25,767 nt of DNA from Cryoendolithus antarcticus. Lineage: Eukaryota > Ascomycota > Dothideomycetes > Cladosporiales > Cladosporiaceae. This document shows, piece by piece, positions 9,709-19,454 of the stretch. Under the pieces are notes generated by a model. That model was not told the DNA's origin and searched no databases. It saw nothing but the letters and a program-made list of their open reading frames with translations. Position 1 is the stretch's first letter, and each line of letters begins with the position of its first letter. A program made the position numbers and the translations under genes. The DNA is taken from positions 1 to 25,767 of the forward strand of contig NAJO01000114.1 of the NCBI GenBank assembly GCA_002077065.1. Direction: 5' to 3'.

Positions 9709-11095
9709 GCTTGGTTTTCATGCAGCACTCAGGAAACACAAAGGCAATACGAGTGGCACACTGCTTAGTTTCTCTGTGTGATAGTGATGCAAAACGCGTC
9801 GTGTCCTGAAGATGGCGTCAAATCGGATCATAGATTTGCCTCCTTCACGTCGTGCGGTACTTGCTTTGCGGCAATCGGCGTCCTACAATTGTCGATAGCG
9901 CGCATAGCGTTGTCGGGGACACGGACATCCCAAGATCAGCAGCAGGCGATATCATGGACTTTCGGTGACGCGTTGGTCCAGACAAGCGTCGAGAGGTGCC
10001 TCTCGATGCTTCGCGCCTGAGGGCAACTCCCTTGGCAGCGAATTTGATGGGAGGAGTCGACTCCGTTGTGGGTTTCTTCTACATCATCCGTACCGGGGGC
10101 GGGCTTATAGTCCGTATGGTGGTCTGCATTCGTTACTTCTGCAACACGAACTCGAGTGTTGATGTCGATATATGCAGTTGTCTGGGATGAAGCAGGGTCC
10201 AGGGACCCTGTTATTATGACTACTGACTGCCAGTGCTCGCTTCAAGAACAATATATCAGGCCATCACCTCCAATGATGCCGTATCGCAAGCTAGGCGAGG
10301 CCGTTGCCCATACAAGTTGCTTCCTGGCGCAGCAGAGCCGCACGAAGCAAGGTGACGAACTTCCAGACAACAGGCTCACCTTGCCGCGAACTGATAGCTC
10401 CGCGATCGCGATGCCCTTTGGCTCACTCCACCTTCGCTGTCGCACCCCGGAGTGTGACACCATGCCACCCGGACTAACACCCCGTGATCCACGAAATCTG
10501 GCTGAATGCGCTCAAGATCTAGGATGGTGTGTGTTTTTTGCTGAAGATGTGGCAAGGGGTGAAGATGTCACTGGTAGCGAGTAGACGCAGGAGAGGGTGC
10601 GGCTTTGTTGTGAAGTCGCCAAGAAGACTCACCAAACCATCGGAGTATGACTCCGAACTACGAAATGAACATCAATGGAGCCGGCTGCCTGACTGCCTGA
10701 CTGCCTACCCGTGCGCACGCCAGAAGGCTGCGCGCTGAGTGCGATTCAGCACTGTAGCACGATCAAATCATGTGGCGCGCAGTCTGACTGCTAGCGGTAC
10801 ATCGGCTGTCACTCCTTTGCTTTACGCCTGACAGAGCTAGCTTCGATCACATGATTCCCGGATCGCGAGCCAAAGCACAGTAATGGATTGTCCAGGTCGC
10901 TCGCAAGGCTGCACGATGGCCCCAGAACCCCTCGAGTGGTCTGGCAGAGCCCTGGCGCCTTCGCCACCGCCAGGGAAATGCCTTCGACCACGAGGACGCC
11001 CGCTGTAGGTCGGATCTGCATGTTGCGGTAGCCGAACCGCCATCCAAAGGAGCATACTCCGCCTTGGCATCGCAGTGGACCGGTAGCATCGCCAA
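9709..11095. other. Gene-poor upstream region
   Basis: About 1.4 kb upstream of the fungal_trans regulator. Small overlapping frames (the longest plus-strand one is 10156..10584) have biased composition and no motif. It contains a three-unit 8-bp tandem repeat at 10685-10708. No RNA gene or clear mobile element seen. Confidence 0.4.
10685..10708 (+). repeat. 8-bp tandem repeat CTGCCTGA, about three copies
   Basis: CTGCCTGA occurs twice perfectly and a third time as CTGCCTA. A short microsatellite-like array with no known role. Confidence 0.7.
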
Positions 11096-11964
11096 ATGCT
11101 ATGTCGGCGCGGAATGTTGCTACCCAGTCTGAATGCTTCTCATCCCGCTAGCTCCATCGCAACATCCAAAGACCGAGGACTTCATCTCAAGCTTCCGCAA
11201 TCCGCACAGAATAGCCCTGTAGATAAACTCAAGCATCTAGACCGACGCATGTCACTGCCAGTGCAGCAGCAGGAGACGCCCGCGACGCCACTGAGGTACA
11301 GAGGACCTGCGACATCAAGCCACCGCGACTCTCCAATCATGTCGCGGAATAGCTCGCACACCAACCTCGCGACTGCGCATGCCTTCAAGCAAAGATCGCC
11401 GCAGTAGGCGCCTGCACAGCAAAGCTCAACATTGTCGCAGCAGACTCCACAGGCATCGTTCCCTTCGGCTTTCAATGATTGCGACGGCTTTGGCAATTTC
11501 AACTTCGACCCTTTGTCAGCGACTCTGCCAATGTCGACACAGCACCCCCTTGCTGGCGCGCCTGCAGACCTGAACCTCTCAACCATGTTCATGCCCCCCA
11601 GCAGCAACAAACACAGTACGGCAAGCCAGCTCAGCAGCTCTTCTACTCGTGCAACCCCAACGGGAAGTCGAAGAGCAACGGCAGCATGCCACCCACGTAC
11701 AGCAACATGCCGCAGCACCACATGCAAGGCATGAACCAGACACTGTCGATGTCGATGCTCGACAACAACAGCGCGTTCACCAATTCGCCTGCGAACGACA
11801 CCGTCATGTCGCCATTCTCGCCTGCAGGCTATGGCTTCTGTGGCTACCAGGACTCGATCACACTTGACCCTTCCAAGGAGACGAGCATTGGCCAGCTCAC
11901 CCCTGGTGAGGGTAAGTGGCAGGGTCTGCTGAACGACACTTGGGATGAGCAGACCGCTGTGTGA
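11096..11964 (+). pseudogene. Frameshifted C-terminal half of an S/P/Q-rich (regulator-like) protein
   Basis: A plus-strand coding remnant. From 11096 one frame encodes Ser/Pro/Gln-rich sequence with KLKHLDRRMSLPVQQQETP and LRYRGPATSSHRDSP. A TAG at about 11405-11407 falls inside a Gln-rich run and is most simply a CAG-to-TAG change. The same frame then resumes (STLSQQTPQASFPSAF, FNFDPLSATLPMS, APADLNLSTMFMP). Near 11600 the reading moves to another frame, which runs on to a natural-looking end with MSMLDNNSAFTNSPAND, MSPFSPAGYGF, TPGEGKWQGLLNDTWDE and a TGA at 11964. Composition and the conserved-looking end suggest the activation half of a transcription factor, but I do not recognise the family and no DNA-binding domain is visible upstream. 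It is truncated at the 5' side and dead. Confidence 0.6.
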
Positions 11965-12021
11965 ACGTCGCTGCCTACTCAATGATTTCGCATCATAGAG
12001 ATGCAACACCACACACCGCAC

Positions 12022-12225
12022 TCACGTTAGAGCAACCAAAGCGCACATCGCATGGCTTCTACGCCGAGCATCATGAAGCTCGGCAAGAGAGACTAGTGGA
12101 ACAACGAGAATCGTAATTCCGGCATCCGAAAGAGTGCATGGTAGCATGAATAGCAAGCTTTTTCCGGCACCGGTGGGTAGAATTGCAGCGACCTGTTCGG
12201 TCCATGACATGATCGTAGTCAGCAC
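12022..12225 (-). other. RecQ-type helicase fragment (motifs I and Ia)
   Basis: In the copy B frame, EQVAAILPTGAGKSLLFMLP is a Walker A / motif I block of the type seen in fungal RecQ-like helicases linked to OrsD domains. It is followed by ITILVVPLVSL (motif Ia). The sequence then degrades and ends at TGA 12022-12024. The upstream part contains YRPRKPW and KSTEEQQVL, which resembles the Q-motif region. Only the first ~70 residues of a RecA-like lobe remain. Confidence 0.75.
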
Positions 12226-12486
12226 CTGTTGTTCCTCGGTCGACTTCCATACAATTGCTTCGTCTCGCTAGAGCTTCCGCACACCTTCCAGTAGTCCATC
12301 ACCCGACCAAGGCTTTCGCGGTCGATACAATCCCGTCGGAACTCTCTTCATCAATCGAGATTGCTCCTCGACATCTCCTCGCCTCTTGGGCTTCAAGAGC
12401 GTCTCTACGCCCCAAAAGTCCTGCCATAGCGTCTACGCGCGCAGCGCCGTTCGGATAAGCCCATCCCAGACGTTTCCAGATGATGC

Positions 12487-13030
12487 TCACGTTTGGTTGG
12501 CGTACGCTCGGTTGATCGTTTGAGTCTTGTGGTTCCGCTGTCTAGTCATGATTCGTACATCGTCTTCGATCTCTTCAACGTCCTCGTCATCCACATTCGC
12601 TTCGAACACACTAATCTGGCTTGCGAACTTGGTCTTGACAATTGCTACTATTATCTGCCGCCAGCTCGAGACGTGGAGTCGTGGGACACGCGCTCGGACG
12701 CTAGCATCCTATAGGCAACGACTGAGCTGGCCCTCGGTCCAGACCTTATCATCTTTCTCCCATATGAATGGAGAGAGGAGTGCCTTAGGTGTCTGCTGGC
12801 GTAGGAAGATATGCCGCAAGGGTAATACGTATACGATGTAGTCCAGCAGGAGCTCGCCGATTGGATGTGCTAGGAAACGAACGTTCTCCTTGTAGCGGCC
12901 GGTCTGTTGTTGACCTTTGTGGTACTTGACGTGGATCATGACCCGTTCGTGGCAGACTATAAATGATCGTCGACGCTGGGTACTCCGCCATGTTATGGCA
13001 AAGAACTCGCTCTCGCGTACGGGTTGACCG
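12487..13030 (-). other. Tyrosine-recombinase-like catalytic residues (copy B)
   Basis: Residues in order: Arg in SGGQPVRESE (codon 13015-13017); Lys in KYHKGQ (12916-12918), 33 residues on; Arg in SSWRQIIVAI (12658-12660), 86 residues on; His in RNHKTQ (12529-12531), 43 residues on; Tyr in RAYANQ (12502-12504), nine residues after the His. Known tyrosine recombinases use R, K, HxxR, H/W and Y, and their H/W-to-Y spacing is nine. The HxxR box here keeps the Arg, but its first position is not His. In copy A the R-to-K spacing is also exactly 33. This is an inference from motif order and spacing. A tyrosine-recombinase fold must be tested by profile or structure comparison. Confidence 0.55.
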
Positions 13031-15060
13031 CCGCTTACGTGGATTAGAACGCAGAGTCGCTTGAGCAGCTGCTGCACAGTCGCCTCGTACGACGCAAGTG
13101 CGTTCCCTCTCGACGTATAGCCGTTAGCAGGGTTGCCGGTATCGGTAAGAAAGATACGACAAAGCTGATGGGATCGTTCGATAGCTGCTAGTAGAATTTT
13201 GCCAGTCCCTCTCAACAGGAGCTCGTTGTCACGATGCTGAGTGAAGTTCCATCCGGCGGTGTCGACGTTCGTACCGTCTTTCAGAGCCCAGGCGCGCATA
13301 AAGCTAATATCTTTTGTGCCGAACATTAGATCGTCGTACAGTAACTTCCTGTAGTCACGACACTCGGACTCGAGCAAGGTAGGGATCTGGTCCATATATA
13401 ACTCTATGTCTTCGTACGTCAGCACTTGTTCACCCTCGTCCCAGAACGCCTCGTGGTCTCCGACGCTGTCTTTCGACACTCGAAACAGAAGCAGACGCCA
13501 GCGGAAGATCATTCCCATTGGAGTCTCAATTGTCTGCTAGAGATAATTCTCGCAGTAGTGTTTGACGAGGTCTATCGTCTTGCCCTGACCGTCTCGCTCT
13601 TTACGAGCGCTGTCGTAAAAGAACAGTCGCTGGACCACCCATATAGTGGCTGACAAGTTGTTGTTGAAGTTGCCGGGCTTCAGCCAGCCTTGCGTTGACG
13701 GTGTGATGCTCAGCATGGCGCAAAAGCTCAGCAATGGCGAGCGACACCGTCGAGACCCTGTATTTTGGCAGACAAGGAGCATCCAGAACTCGACCAGGCG
13801 AGTCTTCAGCTGACTCTGTCTCTCTTCGTCCTCGACCGGTATCTCATGCTGTGCCAACATGCAGACAGCGTGCCATACTTCCAGCTGTTCTTCGGTGGGT
13901 TCGACATTATCCTCTGGTCTTATACAATCCTCGGGTTCGGCGCTGAAGAAGTACTCATCTCCAGCGGCCACCCGATGGAAGTAGACCAAGACTCTTCGTG
14001 CGAGCTTAAAGTAGGTCTTGAGCGTGTTCGGCTCTTTGTAAGGATCGAACGGTCGGATCATGCCAAACGATTCGACTTCCGACTACTGAAACCGACTGAG
14101 AACAACACGACATGGCCAGGTGAGCATGCAATCGGTCCCATCAAAACACCAACTATGTGCCTCTCGGAGCATGGACTCGGTAGCATCTACGATTCTCCGA
14201 AGATCACTGTTGTCCTCTGATGTAGGTAGGGCAATTGCTGCTCTGATCTCGTCTTTCTTTAGACCGCGAAGGTGATCCACGATGCCCGTTTCTCTCAACC
14301 AGGGCACGACGGCCGATCGATGTTCGTCAAATCCCTGCACACGATTACATTCCTCCATAGCATCACGCTCTGATTGAGCGATGCCTTCTTCTTGGCTTCG
14401 AAAAAAGCTGTATCGGTGGTTTACCGAACTCTCACCCTCGACCCTGAACTCCTCCGCTTTCACTTCGAAATAACGCTGCCATTTGCCCACCTTGAAGAAT
14501 CGCTGACAAGTACAATTAGATCTCCATGGTCTGTCAGCTGACCCAGTCTTCGCCGCGCGTACGTCGCCACCGCGCTTCTGCTGATTAATCCAACCATGGA
14601 CTCGTTTGCAATGCTCCTGGATGACGTATTCGGTCCGGCATATGTATGGACAGTTCCTCCCTTGATCGTCCCGGTAGAGACATTTCAAGCCATCGAAGAA
14701 CACAGGTAGATGCTCCACAGGAGGCTGTCCAAAGCCTGAGTATACCACTTCCGATTTGACTCGTGCAATGTTGGGAGCTGTCTCTACCTCACTTGCTATC
14801 ACACGGCGTTGCTGCAGCGGAAGCGAGCGGTGTTGACTCCTCAAATGTTCTTCGATCTGGCAGGGCACAACAGCGTATTGGCACTTCATGCAGATCAGCA
14901 CACGGTAAGTCGCGATCACCTCGAAGATATTTCCGAAGTCATATATTGCATTAGCGAGCGGACCTGGCTGCGGTGATACCTGCAGCCAGCCATTAGTATA
15001 TGTAAGGCCGTGACCAATCATCTGCGTATTGATCCGATCGGAGCGCCTAGGGAAGATGCA

Positions 15061-17272
15061 AGTCTCCTGTTTCAAGACACTACTCAGCCGCTGGCCGCTC
15101 CAGCTTTCCTTCTCCCGGGGCCACAGGAATGGGTTGTTTGTACTTCGCGCGTGAGGAACCAGAAGTTGAAGTTCTTGCTCGAACGGGTGGATAAGCCAGA
15201 GATAGTAGATGAGCATTTCACCTCCCCCTTCCGGGAGATATCGATGTATTATTTTTGTTGAACCAGTACACACGTAACCCTTGTGATAGGAAGTTACAAT
15301 TGCGACAAGTCCGTCTTCGATGAATATATTTCTATGGAATTTCGTATTGGTATGTCGGATACTCGTGATCTCGGTTCCACGAGCTGGCTGTCCGGCCGTC
15401 ATGTGCACAAGCAGAAGAGGGCTTTCAAGGAATGCCTCAATACGCTGTCTGTACTATCGAACTGCTGAGGGCTTCCAACGAAAATTCCCGGTATTGTTAT
15501 TGACGTCCAGAAACTCAGTTCGTAGCCATTCGTGATCCAACACACGATAGAGCAGCCACGACGTCCTGACTGTGAATATGTCGCGGTTGCGTTCATCTTG
15601 TAGAAAATTCCAGCCGCTGGTCGTGGATGCTGGATTGTCTCGCACTCGATGAAGGGATATGCTTCGGACCACAGAGTGGCGCGACTCGTCGCAGTGTATC
15701 ATGAAGAGCTCCTCGAGCAAGCCCTGGGACTTTTGAACTTGATGCTGTTTGACAAATTTGCGGAATGAGCCGACCTGGAGTTCGAGATCTTTGAAGTATA
15801 GAGTCTGCTCATCCCCTGACCACTACATGTACCCGAGTGAAGTGGTACTGTCTCGAACCCTCTTCCCAAAAGACCTTGATTGTACAGCCCAGCTGAATGG
15901 TGTGCAGCTTGAGACGGTCATAAAGCGTTCGCGCATTTCGTTCATCGTATCCAAAGGTTCTTCGACTCTTCCTCTATCGTCGTCTTGTACAGCTATCTGT
16001 ACTACAAGCATCTGACCAATCTTGATGAACTGCGACAATAGAGGTGTGTAACTGTTCGCTTCTCGTAAGGTCACGTTGCTTTCGTCAATCCCAAGCACAG
16101 CCAGGAATCCCAGAACCACGCTCTCGAAAATAAACCTTTTCGGCTGATGTCAAGAAGGGGAATGCAAAGGTCTAGACAAGTGTCGTCCATTCGGGAAAAA
16201 GAAACTGTCGCTCCTGCAGCAATTTCGCTAGCGGTGGCATATGCCTCATCAAGAAACGCAGTTTGGCGAGGTATCAATTGATGGCGAAGTACTATCGAAG
16301 GCTTGATAAAACAGCGAATGACAAAGCACAGCAGTCGCTTCCAGAGGCACTTGTATTGTCGATAAGTGGCTTTTTGAAGCTTTACCATCAGTGGACGACT
16401 GTACATCGCTTGATTTGGCAGAAAAGTATTGATTTGTCGTCGTGCGAACGCGTTGATTTTGTCCTCCCTGATAGATGTGTGTGCATCATCAACTAGGCGA
16501 TCAATAGATTCGGCAATCTCCTGGAGAACCGGCTCGGTGACAGGATCTGGGAGACGCGCTAAAGGCGCGACTTCAGACAACGTCAGTCCAGCCAGATACT
16601 GCGACCATCGTGCCCGCTCTAAGCAAGGCGACACTTCAGACACGCTAGTAGTCTCTTCTACTGTGCACTCCCGATGCTTGAGATGATGTTCGGCAGCAGC
16701 TGAAGAGGATAGGACATGCGACGCAACAAAATCCGTTCCAGGAGATGGTTCCCTGCGCCCACCTGATTTGGCTCGGGGTCAGATTTCTGAACGCGGAATA
16801 TGTTAGGACCACGCCCGGCCACAAAAACCGGCTGGTAGCAGGCTGGATGCCAAGGAGGTTGATCCCCATACTGTTCGCGATCCAGCCGTTCCTTGAGCGG
16901 TCCATTGGACCGCAGTCTTTGTCCGCCACGTCTTCTACGATCGATAGCGTGAATTTGGTTGTAGTGCTGATTCATCACCTCCACCGGGCCACAAACAAAT
17001 GGACAGTGGTTGCAGCCGAAGCCCTGATAAAGTCGAAGTCCGGGTAAGGGTGCGCTATCCGGCGGTGGAAAGATCACATTCTCCTCGTGAGGATCCACTA
17101 GAGGAGCTTCGACGATCAATGGGAGAGTTTCCTTGAGAAACTTGCGGATCAGGTCAACGGAACCCAGCGCAGAAAAATTGGACGTGTGCAGCTGGCGAAG
17201 ATGTGCAAACAGGTGCTTAGGTATTATAGCTTTCCCACATGGTTTGCATACAAGCACGCGATACGTGGGCAG
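15061..17272 (-). pseudogene. Copy A: OrsD-like C2H2 and recombinase-like domain, helicase missing
   Basis: Starts after a TAA (17273-17275) with TYRVLVCKPCGKAIIPKHLF and finger 1 (H..LH), then finger 2 in CNHCPFVCGPVEVMNQHYNQ with a distal His, and a PPWHPACYQPVF block matching copy B. A frame change near 16650 leads into SPCLERARWSQYLAGLTLSE and KINAFARRQINTFL, typical of the family linker. A one-base change in an A-run near 16140 restores FESVVLGFLAVLGIDESNV. TAG codons at 15823-15825 and 15454-15456 interrupt otherwise continuous coding. It contains GQPARGTE and TSYHKG, equivalent to the R and K boxes of copy B, then WSGQRLSSVLKQET, after which similarity ends near 15061. The box with R, H and Y, and the helicase, are missing: copy A is truncated where copy B begins. 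Confidence 0.75.
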
Positions 17273-17275
17273 TTA

Positions 17276-17850
17276 GATCAGTACATCCATGTTAGACAGT
17301 GTAAGCCGACACTTCAATAATTTTCGAGTCTAGAAGTGTATCTCACGCGACCATTTTCGCGCTGCGCGAACGCGTGTACCAAAAGGGGCGATACACCGAG
17401 GCAAAAGGGCGTGGCACAGTCCTGGCGTTCGTGATTGGCTGTTCGAAAAACTCGAGTTGATTCCGATGAAGCATACACAGCAGGCTGCCATTCAGCACGA
17501 CGATGAGCAATTGTACGTGCCTTCTGTCTCCATGACACCAGACGTAACGAGCTGACTTACACGCCCAGTCGTGCACGCTGGCTTCCACAGGTGCAGCGTC
17601 TGTGTGAGCTATCTAAAAGTAGCGGCAGCTCGAGCAAGCCATCCTGATTTCGAGGACTGAGGTAGACAAAGTAGCTAAAACTGCAATAAAATATCGGAGA
17701 CTGGGTATCGAGAAGCGAAGGGAGGAAGTGACAGAGTGAATCGGCGGTATGCAATGTAGAGTGAGGGTGGTCAGCCTTGGAGAGCTTTTCTTGGCGCGCG
17801 AAGGCGATTGTGGTCTTGTCAGACGTGCTGAGCGAGCTTAAGCACAGGAT
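17276..17850. other. Spacer between the mobile element and the YTH gene
   Basis: Contains the 3' flank of the minus-strand YTH gene and the upstream flank of copy A. Minus-strand frames at 17314..17588 and 17557..17754 have no motif. A first exon and promoter of copy A might lie here but cannot be recognised. Confidence 0.35.
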
Positions 17851-18996
17851 CTATTGCCCCACAACGTGAAACGATTGCATCAGCTTCCTCCCCACAGTCG
17901 GCTCCAACTCAGTGCCATCCCTAGCAATCTTCACCTCCCGGTTATCATTCCATGCATTCCTCAGTCCCCTCGTGCGAAAGAACGGCAGCCGAGTCGTAGA
18001 GATCCATACGATCTTGAAAGGTCGCGCCAAATCTTGTGCGGTGGTCGAATCATCGCTAGACTGTTCCATCAACTCGGAGCCATCTTCTTGAACCACATCG
18101 TCAGCCTCCCAGAAGATCGTGCCTCGTGCGGAGTCGTCGAAGATGCGACCGGAAGGCGCTGTTGCGGTGGCTGTCGTGGGTATGAATCGAGGGCCATCCG
18201 CGGGAGGAAAGTGGCCGGACATAGCGGACCATTTTATAGCAGAAAGGTCTTCCGATATCGGCGCAAGCATGCGAGCGTAGCCGAAGTACTCGCCTGATTT
18301 GTTGGCCGAAAATACGAGGTAGACATTTTTTGCGCGCTCGAACGCGATGTTCAATGCGGCTTCATTGTGGACTTGCGTGGTCCACTCGCCCCTGCATACA
18401 CTGGTTTCGAGATCCCGAGAGGTCAGGCTCTTTAGTATGAAGAAGGCCTCTGGGATGCGAGGTCCTTTGAGCGCACTATCTACATGAGACGGCTCCGTCT
18501 TTGCAAGCAATCTCGCAAACGGACCTCCAACAATAGTGGGCGTCCGTGGTCTTTCTTGCTCCGAGTCAGGCGATCCGGAGTGGGTCAAAGCCGGTGTCGA
18601 AGCAGGTCTAGGCGGAGGGGCCGATACGTTCGTACTCGCTCCCTTCCGAAGGCGACACACCAATCGATTGCCGTTGAATCTCGAGTCGTGGAATCGATGC
18701 ATGCCCGCTGTACATGACGCCTCAGTGCGGTAGTTGACAAACGCACAATTACTTTTCGCGATCAGGAACAGGCTTTCTATGTTCTTAGTCGCGTCTCGGG
18801 AGAAGTGATCCTTGATATCAGCAATGCCGGCCGCTGAAGGGAGGTTTCCCACCCAGAGAGCAAACCCGGACTGCCTTGATTTCCGCGGAGGACCTCGAAG
18901 AACGGATATTGTACCGGACGAAGGCTGTGGGGTGCTGCGGGCGCTATGGTCTGAGATAGGTGTCAATGCTGTACTTGCAGAGCTCTTCACTGACAT
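17851..18996 (-). CDS. YTH-domain RNA-binding protein with RRM (m6A reader)
   Basis: Encodes 381 aa from an ATG at 18996. RRM at about residues 45-117 with RNP2 LWVGNLP and RNP1-like KSNCAFVNYR. Then a Ser/Pro-rich linker, and a YTH domain from about 183 to 378: EAFFILKSLTSRDLE, GEWTTQVHNEAALNIAF, VYLVFSANKSGEYFGYARM, then FKIVWISTTRLPFFRTRGLR, NREVKIARDGTELEPTVGR. Trp205 (GEW) and Trp296 (IFWEAD) are candidates for the aromatic cage that holds N6-methyladenosine. The family (YT521-B/YTHDC1 type) reads m6A in nuclear RNA. The RRM-YTH pairing is usual in filamentous fungi. No stop or frame break is seen within these 381 codons. A Q/P/Y-rich N-terminal piece lies directly upstream in another frame (see next entry), so this ATG may be internal to a once longer protein. 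Confidence 0.88.
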   Translation of the reverse strand: MSVKSSASTALTPISDHSARSTPQPSSGTISVLRGPPRKSRQSGFALWVGNLPSAAGIADIKDHFSRDATKNIESLFLIAKSNCAFVNYRTEASCTAGMHRFHDSRFNGNRLVCRLRKGASTNVSAPPPRPASTPALTHSGSPDSEQERPRTPTIVGGPFARLLAKTEPSHVDSALKGPRIPEAFFILKSLTSRDLETSVCRGEWTTQVHNEAALNIAFERAKNVYLVFSANKSGEYFGYARMLAPISEDLSAIKWSAMSGHFPPADGPRFIPTTATATAPSGRIFDDSARGTIFWEADDVVQEDGSELMEQSSDDSTTAQDLARPFKIVWISTTRLPFFRTRGLRNAWNDNREVKIARDGTELEPTVGRKLMQSFHVVGQ

Positions 18997-19454
18997 GCAA
19001 ACTTATTGTAGCTCATGCTGCTCGTGCCTGTGTATGATCCAATTTGCCAGGGTCCTTGCGAGTGTCGCCACACTGTGAACATTATAGGAGCAGGCACAAC
19101 TCCGTGCATGCCGTGAGGGTTTCCTGGAGATATAAACATTTGAGGGTGTTGCCTGCCGGGCATGATCGACCGTTGGTACTGATGGCCTGGCGTAACGTAT
19201 TGCGACCCGTAGTCCTGGAAGCCGAGCTGGAGCGTGGGGAACTGGGTGTAGAGGCCAGATTGTGGCAAACGGCACACTGTCTGCGCATTGGTGTACAACG
19301 GCTGTGTTCCACGATATTCATCTTCGTCAGGTGTAATGTGTTGACTCGCAGGTTGCCCATCTAGATACTGCTGTGATTGAGAGAACGGCAAACCGGCTCC
19401 AAGGCTCTGCATCTTGAACGGCTGATCGCCATAGGCATTAAGTGGCTGATTCAT
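18988..19454 (-). pseudogene. Out-of-frame N-terminal part of the YTH gene
   Basis: A minus-strand frame immediately upstream of the YTH ORF encodes a Q/P/G/Y-rich low-complexity segment (MNQPLNAYGDQPFKMQSLG, QYQRSIMPGRQHPQMFISPG, GPWQIGSYTGTSSMSYNKF) typical of YTH-protein N-termini. It ends at a TGA overlapping the ATG of the downstream ORF and is one base out of register with it. I found no GT-AG intron of suitable phase that would join them. Further upstream a possible exon ends at ...SVNPDDQ with donor GTAACT; a 73-nt intron (19446..19518, ending AATCAG) would splice it in phase to PLNAYGDQPF. So the 5' part of a longer YTH protein seems present but frameshifted, either by a real mutation or by a sequence error. 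Confidence 0.55.

Larger units (their letters stand above)
12022..15060 (-). pseudogene. Copy B: OrsD-like C2H2, recombinase-like domain, truncated RecQ helicase
   Basis: Domain order, reading down the minus strand: finger 1 (VLICMKCQYAVV...EEHLRSQH, near 14910-14830); finger 2 (CPYICRTEYVIQEHCKRVHG, near 14650-14590), followed by a conserved PWRSNCTCQRFF block as in OrsD/DUF3505 proteins; a linker with VVPWLRETG; a frame change near 14070; then a single frame from 14061 to 12022 that encodes a long helical domain, the recombinase-like residues and the helicase start (LPTGAGKS, ILVVPLVSL). That frame is interrupted only by in-frame stops: TAG 13537-13539, TAG 12709-12711, TGA 12487-12489, TAG 12433-12435, TAG 12268-12270. 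The coding sense is excellent on both sides of each. The helicase is cut after motif Ia; no DEAH box, motif VI or RQC follows. Homology is clear, activity is not possible as read. Confidence 0.75.
12022..17275 (-). mobile_element. Tandem decayed C2H2 / tyrosine-recombinase-like / RecQ elements
   Basis: Two copies in the same orientation. The upstream copy (A, about 17275 to 15061) has an OrsD/DUF3505-like double C2H2 domain and most of the long helical domain. The downstream copy (B, about 14955 to 12022) has the same parts plus the C-terminal catalytic-like box and the start of a RecQ-type helicase. The copies align throughout but are strongly diverged (both open with TYRVL.C..C), so they are not a recent duplication. 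The family occurs in many copies in fungal genomes (established knowledge), which fits mobile DNA. I found no terminal repeats or target-site duplication by eye, and both copies are truncated. The boundaries given are those of the coding similarity. Confidence 0.6.

Noticed and set aside
10156..10584. 142-codon plus-strand ORF
   Set aside because: No motif, no codon-level sign of coding, and it lies in a gene-poor upstream region; kept as spacer.
11182..12021. 279-codon minus-strand ORF
   Set aside because: It is antisense to the S/P/Q-rich remnant; long antisense frames arise easily over such sequence and the translation is Val/Leu/Arg/Cys-rich without any domain.
12022..17275. Intact functional RecQ or OrsD gene cluster for a secondary metabolite
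   Set aside because: The OrsD name comes from one gene cluster, but no polyketide synthase or tailoring enzyme is in the window, and both copies carry stops and truncations.
12022..17275. Terminal inverted repeats or target-site duplication of the element
   Set aside because: I looked near 12000-12030 and 17260-17300 and saw no convincing inverted or direct repeat pair; the copies seem truncated.
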